DNA of 14,905 nt from Spartobacteria bacterium UBA5019. GTDB lineage: Bacteria > Verrucomicrobiota > Verrucomicrobiia > Chthoniobacterales > Terrimicrobiaceae. The notes below the pieces were generated by a model. That model did not search any database. It was not told where the DNA came from and worked only from the letters and a program-made list of their open reading frames with translations. The position numbers and the translations under genes are program-made. This document shows, one piece after another, positions 6,572 to 14,097 of the stretch (the stretch's first letter is position 1; each line of letters opens with the position of its first letter). The DNA is taken from positions 345 to 15,249 of the forward strand of contig DGXZ01000039.1 of NCBI GenBank assembly GCA_002396485.1, given 5' to 3'.

Positions 6572-8194
6572 TTACCAGCGGACGGATAGAGCGACGGTGA
6601 GACGGAAGTCCGAATAGTTTGCGGCGGTGTCGCCGCGTGTGTTGTTGCTGTTGCGTCCGAGGTAGGAACCTAGAACATAATCAACGCTCGTTGTGAGAAC
6701 GGCGGCGCCGACAGGGGCGGTGACAAAGCGCATTCCCGGGCCTGCTTCGAAGTAGTTGTCGTAGTAGTTGCCCTTCGTATCCATCGTGAGGTTTTCGAGG
6801 CCGTAGATGTCAACAGCGGCAGCCTTTCCGAATTGCAGGATGCGGGCGCCTTGGCGCGACTGTCCGTAGGCCAGGCAGTCCGGGAGGCGGCTGTAATAGG
6901 CCGCATCGCCGCCGGCCTCAACGAACCAGTCGAACCGCAGACGAGGCGGGGACCAGTTGTTGAGAGCCCACCGGGATGCTTGGCTGTTAGCGGCAAGCGT
7001 GTGGAGGCCCCCGGGTGAAACTTCTTCAAGATCGATGGTGGTCCATTCCTTGCCAGGCCCCCAGGCCCAGTAGCCATTAAGGCCGGCAATGATCTCAGAA
7101 AACCATTCGCCTTTGTGTTGCTCCGTGCCGCGCAGATCCTTTTGAACTCCGCCGAGGACGTAGAGCACAAGGGATTGGTTGGCGAATGGGCGAATGCGCG
7201 CGCCAGCATGAAAACCAGCGAGATTCTCGTTGTATATGGTCGGAATCCCCTGCCCCTGCCCCTGCCCATTGCTTGTGTTTGAGGAGTCGAGGCTGAAGTC
7301 GGCCTGAACGAACGGCTCGATCCACCGTGCACCGGGAATGAATGTTCCCTCGCGGAGACGCCCCGAGGACACGCCGATGTTGTAGCGGGAGAGATAAGTG
7401 CCGTAGAGGTCCAGCTCTCCCCACGTCCAATGCTCCAGGTTGTAGGAAGGGGCAAGAGCTTCGATCTCGGCTGCAGCCACCCGGCTCAGCGTCGCGTCGC
7501 CGCCTTGATCTCGGAGTTCGCGCCAGATTTCAAAGGCTTCAGCACGGCGTCCCTGCTCCGCCAGCAAGGCGGCCAATTGAAGGCGAGCGCGGGGGTCGGG
7601 ATTGTCACCTCCCGCCACATCGCGCAGGACCACGATGGCTGCGAGGGTGTCGCCCATACGCTGAAGGGCGGCGGATTTTTCGATAATCAAGTCCGGCGTG
7701 ACCTCGCCATGCCGCTCCAGCTCATCAATAGCCCGCACCGCCTCCTCGTCGCGTCTCGCCTTGATGAGCTCATACGCTGCCTGCTGGCGATCCAAGCGGG
7801 CTTGCCGTGCGCGGTATTCGGCTTCGCGGCGGAGGGTTTCAGCAGAAGGAGGTTGTGCGCGGGCGGCTTTCTCGATGGCCTCGGCGCGATCGAGTGCGGT
7901 CAAGCTCGATGCGGCCATCGAGGCGATATCGGCGTTCCAGGATTTTGCCAATTCGCCAAAAATCGCGCGCGCTTCGGTATTTCGTCTGTCAAACACAAGC
8001 GCCGTCGCCAGGCGGAATCGAAGCCCCTCGTCACCAGGATTCAAGTCCGTGGCTTGTTGAAGAACGGCGGAGGCTTCGGCGTGGCGCCCTTGATTCGAGA
8101 GCGTGGCTGCCTCGCTGACAGGATCCGGGGACTGGGCCTTTAACAAGGACGCCGAGGCGAGTAGGGCCAAAGAAAAATAATAAAATGGTTTCAT
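6572..8194 (-). CDS. TPR plus outer-membrane beta-barrel protein, NfrA-like exporter
   Basis: The 540-residue protein begins with a signal peptide (MKPFYYFSLALLASASLLKA, cleavage before QSPDP). Helical TPR-like repeats follow to about residue 245, for example GRHAEASAVLQQATDLNPGD and GRRAEAFEIWRELRDQGG. The rest (about 255-540) alternates polar and aromatic residues and ends in LSVRW, a terminal aromatic residue typical of outer-membrane barrels. The segments GARIRPFANQSLVLYVLGG and DWFVEAGGDAAYYS resemble the C-terminal domain of phage N4 adsorption protein A (NfrA). TPR-barrel fusions such as PgaA, BcsC and NfrA pass polymer through the outer membrane, so that role is inferred here. It lies six bases after the DUF2334-like gene and five before the glycosyltransferase gene. 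A short Gly-Gln repeat at 310-316 is encoded by a tandem hexanucleotide. NfrA assignment is by pattern, not search. Confidence 0.78.
   Translation of the reverse strand: MKPFYYFSLALLASASLLKAQSPDPVSEAATLSNQGRHAEASAVLQQATDLNPGDEGLRFRLATALVFDRRNTEARAIFGELAKSWNADIASMAASSLTALDRAEAIEKAARAQPPSAETLRREAEYRARQARLDRQQAAYELIKARRDEEAVRAIDELERHGEVTPDLIIEKSAALQRMGDTLAAIVVLRDVAGGDNPDPRARLQLAALLAEQGRRAEAFEIWRELRDQGGDATLSRVAAAEIEALAPSYNLEHWTWGELDLYGTYLSRYNIGVSSGRLREGTFIPGARWIEPFVQADFSLDSSNTSNGQGQGQGIPTIYNENLAGFHAGARIRPFANQSLVLYVLGGVQKDLRGTEQHKGEWFSEIIAGLNGYWAWGPGKEWTTIDLEEVSPGGLHTLAANSQASRWALNNWSPPRLRFDWFVEAGGDAAYYSRLPDCLAYGQSRQGARILQFGKAAAVDIYGLENLTMDTKGNYYDNYFEAGPGMRFVTAPVGAAVLTTSVDYVLGSYLGRNSNNTRGDTAANYSDFRLTVALSVRW
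7247..7267. repeat. Tandem hexanucleotide CCCCTG, three and a half copies
   Basis: Three perfect CCCCTG units and a partial fourth (CCC) lie inside the barrel gene and encode Gln-Gly pairs in what is probably a surface loop. The 6-bp unit means that gain or loss of a copy keeps the reading frame. Confidence 0.85.
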
Positions 8195-8200
8195 GGGTTC

Positions 8201-9430
8201 TTAACTTCTTGGAGCGGAAAAACGGGTTACGGGATCAATGACTGGGAGACTGGTGGATCGTGCGGCTTCCAGAGCGGCGAGCATGTCTTGGAAGCGCATC
8301 CAGGCGGGGACGACCACTACGGCAAGCCCGCCTCGAAAGCTGGAGATGTCGCGAATAGATTTCTTGAGTTCCTCATTTGCAGAACCGTCCAGCCCGGCAT
8401 GCACGTTCGCGGGAATGAGCAACCCACCTCCCTCAAGCCGTAGTGGCACGGCACTGGCAAACGGCACGGGTGGTTCCCCGGGAATCCGCTGCACAAATGC
8501 ACTCCCAACCTCAATTCCTGCAGAGGCTGACGAAGTGTCCTCGGTTCCCTCGATTCGGATGCCTTCTTTTCGGAACACCTCGCTCCGCTCAGGCCCATTC
8601 CCTCCGTGCAAAAAGATGCGCCCGCCATGAGCCTGCGCATAGCGGAGAGAATCCATAAATTCTTCGCGGGGTGTGATTTCTACCCCTGGCGGGACCTCCT
8701 TCATCTGAGTGGTCACGACGAATGGCGTTTTCTGATGCTCGAAATAATCCACTGCGCGCCGGAGGGCAGCAGGGTTGCAGGACGGATTGTAATCCTGAAT
8801 CACAAAAACCATCGCCGGAGGGGCTTCTTGGCTTCCCCCGTAAAAGTCAATCAGGACATCCGAGAACACCATGGAAAGCGGCGGCTCGGACGGCAGAGCA
8901 GCGAAGCCAAGGCGGTTGCCAACCCTCCAAGCCAGTGGTTGAGCGCCCTTTGAGGATGTCCCAACAAGCGGGCGGGCGCCGGCATAGGAATCACCGTAAA
9001 AGGGATCGAGCCTGAGCGTCCACTCGCGACCACGATAGGCCACCTTGGTTTTTTCGATCGGCGTGGAGGTCTTGGCCGCTGCCAATGGCTTCTCCGAGGC
9101 AAATGATGACGCTGCCCCGACTGCCATGACGGGTCTTTGCGACTGCTCCAGCATTGTCAGCAGGTCAGGCTTGAGCTTGGGAAATCCCGAGATTCCAGCC
9201 AGAACGATGAAGTTGGCTTTTTGCAAATCCGCTGCGGTCACCTTCGAGTCGGCGAGGGTTTCCACATGTGTGTCAAAATGAGTGAGGCTCATTTGGATCG
9301 GGGCGATCTCGTTCACGAGTGAGAACGGCTTCGAAAGCGTGTCATAGATCAGAAGCGTGCTCGATGCCGCGTGGGCTGAAGCAACCGCGTAAACAAGCGC
9401 CATCGACGCCAGAGGAAGGATGTTTTTCAC
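8201..9430 (-). CDS. DUF2334/YdaL-like exported protein of exopolysaccharide locus, apparently degenerate
   Basis: 409 residues starting at a GTG that overlaps the upstream stop by four bases (GTGA), which fixes the start. A signal peptide (about 1-21, ending AHA-A) directs it to the periplasm. The N-terminal part (24-110) has the LLIYD...VLAGISGF...RPVMAVG layout seen before the deacetylase-like domain in YdaL/DUF2334 proteins. The second part has VFVIQDYNPSCNP (208-220) and YAQAHGGRIFLHGG (264-277), matching the two conserved regions of DUF2334, a relative of polysaccharide deacetylases. Family members usually carry a DD pair and an HGxxH-type motif for metal. Here these read QD (212-213) and HGGNG, so a second His is missing and catalysis is uncertain. 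In Bacillus ydaJKLMN and Listeria pss operons, DUF2334 proteins accompany a synthase and a BcsB-like protein, exactly as here. The family call is by motif pattern and is moderately sure. Confidence 0.68.
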   Translation of the reverse strand: MKNILPLASMALVYAVASAHAASSTLLIYDTLSKPFSLVNEIAPIQMSLTHFDTHVETLADSKVTAADLQKANFIVLAGISGFPKLKPDLLTMLEQSQRPVMAVGAASSFASEKPLAAAKTSTPIEKTKVAYRGREWTLRLDPFYGDSYAGARPLVGTSSKGAQPLAWRVGNRLGFAALPSEPPLSMVFSDVLIDFYGGSQEAPPAMVFVIQDYNPSCNPAALRRAVDYFEHQKTPFVVTTQMKEVPPGVEITPREEFMDSLRYAQAHGGRIFLHGGNGPERSEVFRKEGIRIEGTEDTSSASAGIEVGSAFVQRIPGEPPVPFASAVPLRLEGGGLLIPANVHAGLDGSANEELKKSIRDISSFRGGLAVVVVPAWMRFQDMLAALEAARSTSLPVIDPVTRFSAPRS

Positions 9431-11727
9431 TGTTCGTCTCCGTTTCCTTGGTTTTTGCGACGGCGAATCAAAATGCGTTGGATGATATAAATCCCCCCCA
9501 TGACGGCGAACGATGCTCCGGCGATCCAGTAGTTCACACTCTGGGTCAGAAAACCGGCTTCGGTCTTGTCCATGCGCTGGTCATCGATGTCCGCCGGGGT
9601 CGTCCCGGAGGCAAAGCCAATCCGTATTTGGTTTGAAAGAGAAACCTCCTGAATGAAGCGTACGTCGTAGGTGATGACGCGCCCGCTGGCATCGGCCGCC
9701 GCCACTGTGCCGCTGAGACGCTCTGAAACGCTGGGCTCCGTGAGAAGATCCAGGGTCGTTTTTCCACCGTAGCCGCTCACTCCACCGATTGTGGCGAAGA
9801 GCTCACCCTTGGACCAAGGGGATGGTAGGAGTTGCACGAAACTGAGGGATGAATCGAAGTCGGCAACAGGGATTGCCTCGCCGCGGAGCATGATCGAACT
9901 GGATGGGGATTCAGCACCTTCAATGGCGAGACGGAGATTTTTCCCGAAGGCCAGCGGCCACTGGAACGCGGAACCCAGAATCAGTCCTGAGCGGCCATTC
10001 AGACGATTTGGGTCAGGAGGAAGTCCGGGACCATACGTTGCAACCTGAGGCCAGAGCACTGGCATATCGGCAAGCTGGCGACCAAGGTGAATGCCTATCG
10101 TTTTGAGGAGTTCGTTGCGCTCTGGACTGCTCTCGGCAGGAATGACAACCGCAGCGCGCCTTAAAAAAGCATCCCGCAGGCAGAGAATCCCGAGACGGCT
10201 GAGATCATTGATCAACACCGGCGCGGAGTGAAAATCCACCGTAGAATTCCCACCCAAGTCCAACCAGGCACGCTCCTCATTACGGTGCGCGCAATCGACA
10301 GTACCGATATCGAGATAGCTCGATATGGAGAGCCTGGAAGGATCGCGGCCAGTGATGCCGGCCGGAATCAGAAAACGCTGGCGGGTGCCTGAGGCATTTT
10401 GAGGAGTGAGAGCGATGCTTCCGATCACGACATCATTCAAACGCACATCGAAAGCCGAGGTTTTTTCGAGCGCTCCGGAGTGGGCGAGGTCGATATCCAC
10501 AAAACCACCGGGCGTCGTTTGATATCCTGGAGGGAAATGGATATCCCTCGAAGTTTGGTTGCGGAAAAGTCCACGCAGAGTCACGGCACCGTCGCGCAGG
10601 GTGTCAAAAGCCACTGGCCCGGCGAGAGGTTGCGCCAACTTCTCTGCGATGGGTGAAACGACAGGCGCCGACGTGATGACCCATGGATTCGCCGGCACAT
10701 TGCGGAGGGCCATTTCGCTGCCGAGGGTTTGCGCGGCTTTTTCGAGCCCCTCGGAATCCGCTCCACTGACTATGATCCAACGATGCTGTGAATCTGGCGA
10801 TCCTGTGATGATCTCTGCCAGCAAGCCCTCGCCCGCACCGAGTGCGGTCAGGGATTTTTGAATTTCAGGCGGGAGTTGAGTCTTCGAAAGGGTGGAGCGA
10901 AGGGCGATCAGCATGCCGTTTCTGGCGGACGACTCGGCGGTGAATGCCTCGACATCCTTCACCTGAACGGCATTGGGTTCGAAATAAACTGTCTGACCCA
11001 TGCGAGCAGAGGCAATGAGCAGGGAACGGAGTTCCGCATCACCGGCATCAGACGGCACGAGCAGTGAGACAACCGGCTCAGGACGTTCCTTGGATGCCGT
11101 GCGGCGGAACTCCGCAAGATTCATCAGGGCGGGCTCGACGAGGGATTCCGGAAATCGCTGCAACTCGGGAAAGAGGGGTGCTGCAGCGCAGGCCACGCGT
11201 ATACCGCTGCCAGAGCTCAACTCAACCCATGACGCCGGGTTGTCCACATCCCGGCAGGGAGACTGCGTCGTCTGAAGGAGGCAGCTCACGGTGACGCGGT
11301 TCCAGCCTGGTTGCAGCATGTCGGCGGAAAGCGGAATCGAAATTTTTCCGCGATCCTGTGCGTCGGGAGTGTCTTTTTTCGTTCCAAGGCGGACGCTCGT
11401 GACCTCGCGGTCATTCAACTGAACGCTCATGGTCGAGACGTCGGGCAACAAAAGCGGGGAGGCATGCCAGGCAAGCATGAGTTCACTGCCGGGCTCCAGG
11501 AGCACATGCTCGGGGAGCCTGAAGGCAAATTCTTTTCTGGACAGCACGCCCTCAATGCGGCTTTGAGCGCCTGAGAAAAGAGGAACATCAAAGGACCGGG
11601 GCGCTGCAGGACGCTCGGCTGGATAAGCCTGAAGGGCGGAGAATCCCAATCCTGCGGCAAGCAGGGCGGGGAGGATTGCAGGATGCAATGATTTTTTAGG
11701 AAGGTTTGGTGTTTTCACGAAGCGCAC
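9427..11727 (-). CDS. BcsB-like periplasmic/membrane subunit of polysaccharide synthase (YdaN-like)
   Basis: 766 residues from a GTG at 11727; a second in-frame GTG three codons on (11718) would equally keep the signal peptide (hydrophobic core about 15-33). The mature part opens with a BcsB-like jelly-roll: FAFRLPEHVLLEPGSEL, then HASPLLLPDVSTMSVQLNDR (88-107) and a Cys pair at 149/158 near NPASWVEL. A similar second half follows, and the protein ends in one membrane helix (about 734-753) and a basic RRRK tail. BcsB guides nascent cellulose through the periplasm and its C-terminal helix holds the catalytic subunit; YdaN plays the same part in the Bacillus Yda system. Here it is the first gene of the operon and probably docks on the NfrB-like synthase. 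No bcsA, bcsZ or PilZ domain is nearby, so cellulose is unlikely. The family is well supported; the partner is inferred. Confidence 0.85.
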   Translation of the reverse strand: MRFVKTPNLPKKSLHPAILPALLAAGLGFSALQAYPAERPAAPRSFDVPLFSGAQSRIEGVLSRKEFAFRLPEHVLLEPGSELMLAWHASPLLLPDVSTMSVQLNDREVTSVRLGTKKDTPDAQDRGKISIPLSADMLQPGWNRVTVSCLLQTTQSPCRDVDNPASWVELSSGSGIRVACAAAPLFPELQRFPESLVEPALMNLAEFRRTASKERPEPVVSLLVPSDAGDAELRSLLIASARMGQTVYFEPNAVQVKDVEAFTAESSARNGMLIALRSTLSKTQLPPEIQKSLTALGAGEGLLAEIITGSPDSQHRWIIVSGADSEGLEKAAQTLGSEMALRNVPANPWVITSAPVVSPIAEKLAQPLAGPVAFDTLRDGAVTLRGLFRNQTSRDIHFPPGYQTTPGGFVDIDLAHSGALEKTSAFDVRLNDVVIGSIALTPQNASGTRQRFLIPAGITGRDPSRLSISSYLDIGTVDCAHRNEERAWLDLGGNSTVDFHSAPVLINDLSRLGILCLRDAFLRRAAVVIPAESSPERNELLKTIGIHLGRQLADMPVLWPQVATYGPGLPPDPNRLNGRSGLILGSAFQWPLAFGKNLRLAIEGAESPSSSIMLRGEAIPVADFDSSLSFVQLLPSPWSKGELFATIGGVSGYGGKTTLDLLTEPSVSERLSGTVAAADASGRVITYDVRFIQEVSLSNQIRIGFASGTTPADIDDQRMDKTEAGFLTQSVNYWIAGASFAVMGGIYIIQRILIRRRKNQGNGDEQ

Positions 11728-11863
11728 TTTAGAAGGCGACTTCTCACTGTGGTATGGGGACTATCCCCTACGATGCAGACCCCATCCAGCGCGCCCCGCA
11801 ATATACGCATTGCGCGAAGCGACTGATTTCGTTGTAATAGGTGGTATAAGGCTTCCAAGTCCG
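11728..11863. promoter_or_regulatory. Divergent intergenic region with two inverted repeats
   Basis: These 136 bp separate the exopolysaccharide operon (minus) from xseB-dxs (plus) and must hold both promoters unless transcription reads in from outside. Two perfect inverted repeats are visible. AGAAG-GCGA-CTTCT at 11731-11744 is four bases upstream of the first GTG of the operon and could fold in its leader. GGGGA-CTA-TCCCC at 11756-11768 could be an operator. Toward xseB, TTGCGC (11810-11815) and TAATAG (11835-11840) are weak promoter-like hexamers with a 19-bp spacer. No confident -35/-10 pair was found for the minus direction. Confidence 0.4.
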
Positions 11864-12112
11864 ATGTCTCAAAAAAACCCAAAAGAAACTCCGTCTCTTG
11901 AATCCGCAATGCAGCGAATCTCCGAACTCGTCGCCGCGATGGAGGAAGGCAATCTGCCGCTTGAGAAACTCATCGATTCCTACGAGGAGGGCATCGGCCT
12001 CGTGAAGGACTGCCAAGAGAAGCTGGATGCGGCCGAAAAGAGAATTCAGGTCATCACGCGCAACGCCCGCGGAAGCGTCGCGGTGACTGAATTTGAGCCA
12101 GAAGAAAACTGA
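11864..12112 (+). CDS. xseB: Exodeoxyribonuclease VII small subunit
   Basis: The start at ATG 11864 gives 82 residues beginning MSQKNPKETPSLE, the normal size for XseB. A longer frame opening at 11810 adds residues unlike the family and lies in the promoter region. The signature helix pair is present: LESAMQRISELVAAMEEGNL, then PLEKLIDSYEEGIGLVKDCQ and a Lys/Glu-rich tail. XseB forms helical bundles that bind the XseA catalytic subunit; the complex degrades single-stranded DNA in the cytoplasm. xseA is not in the window. The stop is three bases before the dxs start, so the two genes are one operon. xseB next to dxs (usually with ispA between) is a common bacterial order; ispA is absent here. 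Confidence 0.92.
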   Translation: MSQKNPKETPSLESAMQRISELVAAMEEGNLPLEKLIDSYEEGIGLVKDCQEKLDAAEKRIQVITRNARGSVAVTEFEPEEN

Positions 12113-12115
12113 GGC

Positions 12116-14029
12116 ATGTCAGATCAAATTCCCGGCCCGCTGCTCGCAAAAATTCATTCACCACAAGATGTGCAAGCTCTGCCAGCGGAAGATTTGCCAC
12201 GCCTTGCACAGGATATCCGCGACGAGCTGATCAGCGTGCTATCGAAGACAGGAGGCCATTTGGGCCCCAACCTCGGAGTAGTCGAACTGACGATTGCACT
12301 GCACCGGGTTTTCAGTACGCCCAAGGACAAGTTCGTTTTCGATGTCAGCCACCAAGGCTATGTTCACAAAATTCTGACCGGGCGGCTCGACCGCTTTCCG
12401 ACGATCCGTCAATACGAGGGGCTGAACGGCTTTCTTCTCCGCAGCGAGAGCGAGCACGACTGCTACGGTGCCGGCCATGCGGGAACGGCGCTCTCCGCCG
12501 CGCTGGGCATGGCCGCCGCGCGCGACCAAATCGGCTCCGACGAGCATGTCGTCTGCGTTGCGGGCGATGCCGCCTTCACATGCGGCGTCAGTTTTGAAGC
12601 CCTGAACAATGTCGCCGCGACCACCAAGCGGCTCATCATTGTTCTCAATGACAACGAGTGGTCGATCGCAAAAAACGTGGGCGCGGTTGCGGATTACCTG
12701 AACCGCCTCGTCACCAACGGGGCGTATGCGAACCTCCATGAAAACGCGGCACGCTTCGTGGAGTGGATCGGCGGAAAAACCGCACGCAAACTCGTTCACA
12801 AGGCGGAGGCCGGACTGAAAAGCCTCATTGCGCCAAGCGTGATTTTCGATGATCTCGGCATCCGATACTACGGCCCGATCGATGGCCACGACATTCCACT
12901 CCTCACACAAACATTCGAGTTTTTAAAAACCCAGAACGAGCCCGTCATTCTGCACATCCTCACGCAGAAGGGCAAAGGCTATGCGCCTGCATTGGAGAAG
13001 CCCGACAAGTTTCATGGGCTTGGCAAATTTCACCTCGATACCGGCGAGACCATGGCCTCCCCCACCCCGACTTACTCGGAGCTACTCGGCACGAAGCTGG
13101 CGGACTTTGCAGATGACAATAACAAGATTGTCGCGATCACAGCCGCCATGCCTACGGGCACCGGCTTGATCAACTTCGCCAAGCGCCACCCCATGCGTTG
13201 CCACGATGTTGGCATCGCCGAGGAGCATGCCGCGCTTTTTGCCTCCGGCATGGCCACACGGGGATTGAAGCCCTTTCTTGCGATCTACAGCACCTTCATG
13301 CAACGCGCGTATGACATGATCATTCACGACATCGCCCTGCAAAACCTGAATGTCGCGCTGTGCATGGACCGCGCTGGTCTCTCGGGTGATGACGGCCCCA
13401 CGCACCACGGACTCTTTGACATCGCCTACCTCCGCCCGGTTCCGGGAATCATTCACATGCAGCCCAAGGACGAGGCGGAATTCGCCGATATGCTTTGGAC
13501 CATGGTCAACCACGATGGCCCCTGCGCCATCCGCTACCCGCGCGGTATCGGAACCGGCGTCATTCCCGCCAAGAAGCCCAAACTCATCGAGATCGGAAAA
13601 TCCGAAGTCATTAGACACGGCACCAAGGCTGCGATCTTCGCCCTCGGCAACATGTGCGAGATCGCCATTCCAGCGGCTGAGGCACTTGAAAAACTCGGCG
13701 TTTCCACAGCAGTCATCAATGCCCGTTGGATCAAACCTCTCGACACCGCGACCCTCGAATTTTTTGTCGGCGGCTGCGATGTGATCTGCACCATGGAAGA
13801 CCACGTCCTCGCCAACGGCTTCGGCACCTCAGTGATCGAACACCTCTCCGACCGACACATCACGACACCAGTCGTCCGCATCGGCTGGCCAGACCAGTTC
13901 ATCGAGCATGGCACTGTGCCGATCCTACGAGCGAAGCACGGATTGACCATTGAGGCGACCGTTCAAAAAATCCTCGCCGCACTGGAAGCCCCAGCATCAG
14001 CGCCTAAAAAAGCTACCACAGCCGCTTAG
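12116..14029 (+). CDS. dxs: 1-deoxy-D-xylulose-5-phosphate synthase, variant thiamine motif
   Basis: The 637-residue enzyme condenses pyruvate and glyceraldehyde 3-phosphate to DXP, the first step of the MEP isoprenoid pathway and a source for thiamine and pyridoxal; it uses thiamine diphosphate and Mg. Motifs in order: TGGHLGPNLGVVELT with H48, DVSHQGYVHKILTGR (76-90), SEHDCYGAGHAGTALSAALG (112-131), AGDAAF (149-154) with LNDN (177-180), GIAEEHA with E369, YSTFMQRAYD with R397, DRAGLSGDDGPTH (418-430) and RYPRG (473-477). Catalytic residues of the second half are all intact. The Mg/thiamine signature is GDA where the family has GDG (A152), and GHAGTA stands where GHSSTS is usual. These may be clade features or may mark a DXS paralogue. 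It is transcribed with xseB, three bases upstream. Confidence 0.93.
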   Translation: MSDQIPGPLLAKIHSPQDVQALPAEDLPRLAQDIRDELISVLSKTGGHLGPNLGVVELTIALHRVFSTPKDKFVFDVSHQGYVHKILTGRLDRFPTIRQYEGLNGFLLRSESEHDCYGAGHAGTALSAALGMAAARDQIGSDEHVVCVAGDAAFTCGVSFEALNNVAATTKRLIIVLNDNEWSIAKNVGAVADYLNRLVTNGAYANLHENAARFVEWIGGKTARKLVHKAEAGLKSLIAPSVIFDDLGIRYYGPIDGHDIPLLTQTFEFLKTQNEPVILHILTQKGKGYAPALEKPDKFHGLGKFHLDTGETMASPTPTYSELLGTKLADFADDNNKIVAITAAMPTGTGLINFAKRHPMRCHDVGIAEEHAALFASGMATRGLKPFLAIYSTFMQRAYDMIIHDIALQNLNVALCMDRAGLSGDDGPTHHGLFDIAYLRPVPGIIHMQPKDEAEFADMLWTMVNHDGPCAIRYPRGIGTGVIPAKKPKLIEIGKSEVIRHGTKAAIFALGNMCEIAIPAAEALEKLGVSTAVINARWIKPLDTATLEFFVGGCDVICTMEDHVLANGFGTSVIEHLSDRHITTPVVRIGWPDQFIEHGTVPILRAKHGLTIEATVQKILAALEAPASAPKKATTAA

Positions 14030-14097
14030 AAGACAGCGAAAGGTCGTCAGATCAAGGAATGCAAATAGTATCTTGGTGAGATCAGCATATTGGCCAC

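Noticed and set aside
9427..11727. Cellulose synthesis (bcs) operon
   Set aside because: Only the BcsB-like fold fits. There is no BcsA with PilZ domain, BcsZ cellulase or BcsC; the synthase is NfrB-like and a UDP-GlcNAc 2-epimerase is coupled to it.
12239..12910. 223-codon minus-strand open frame inside dxs
   Set aside because: It is the antisense shadow of the conserved N-terminal domain of DXS.
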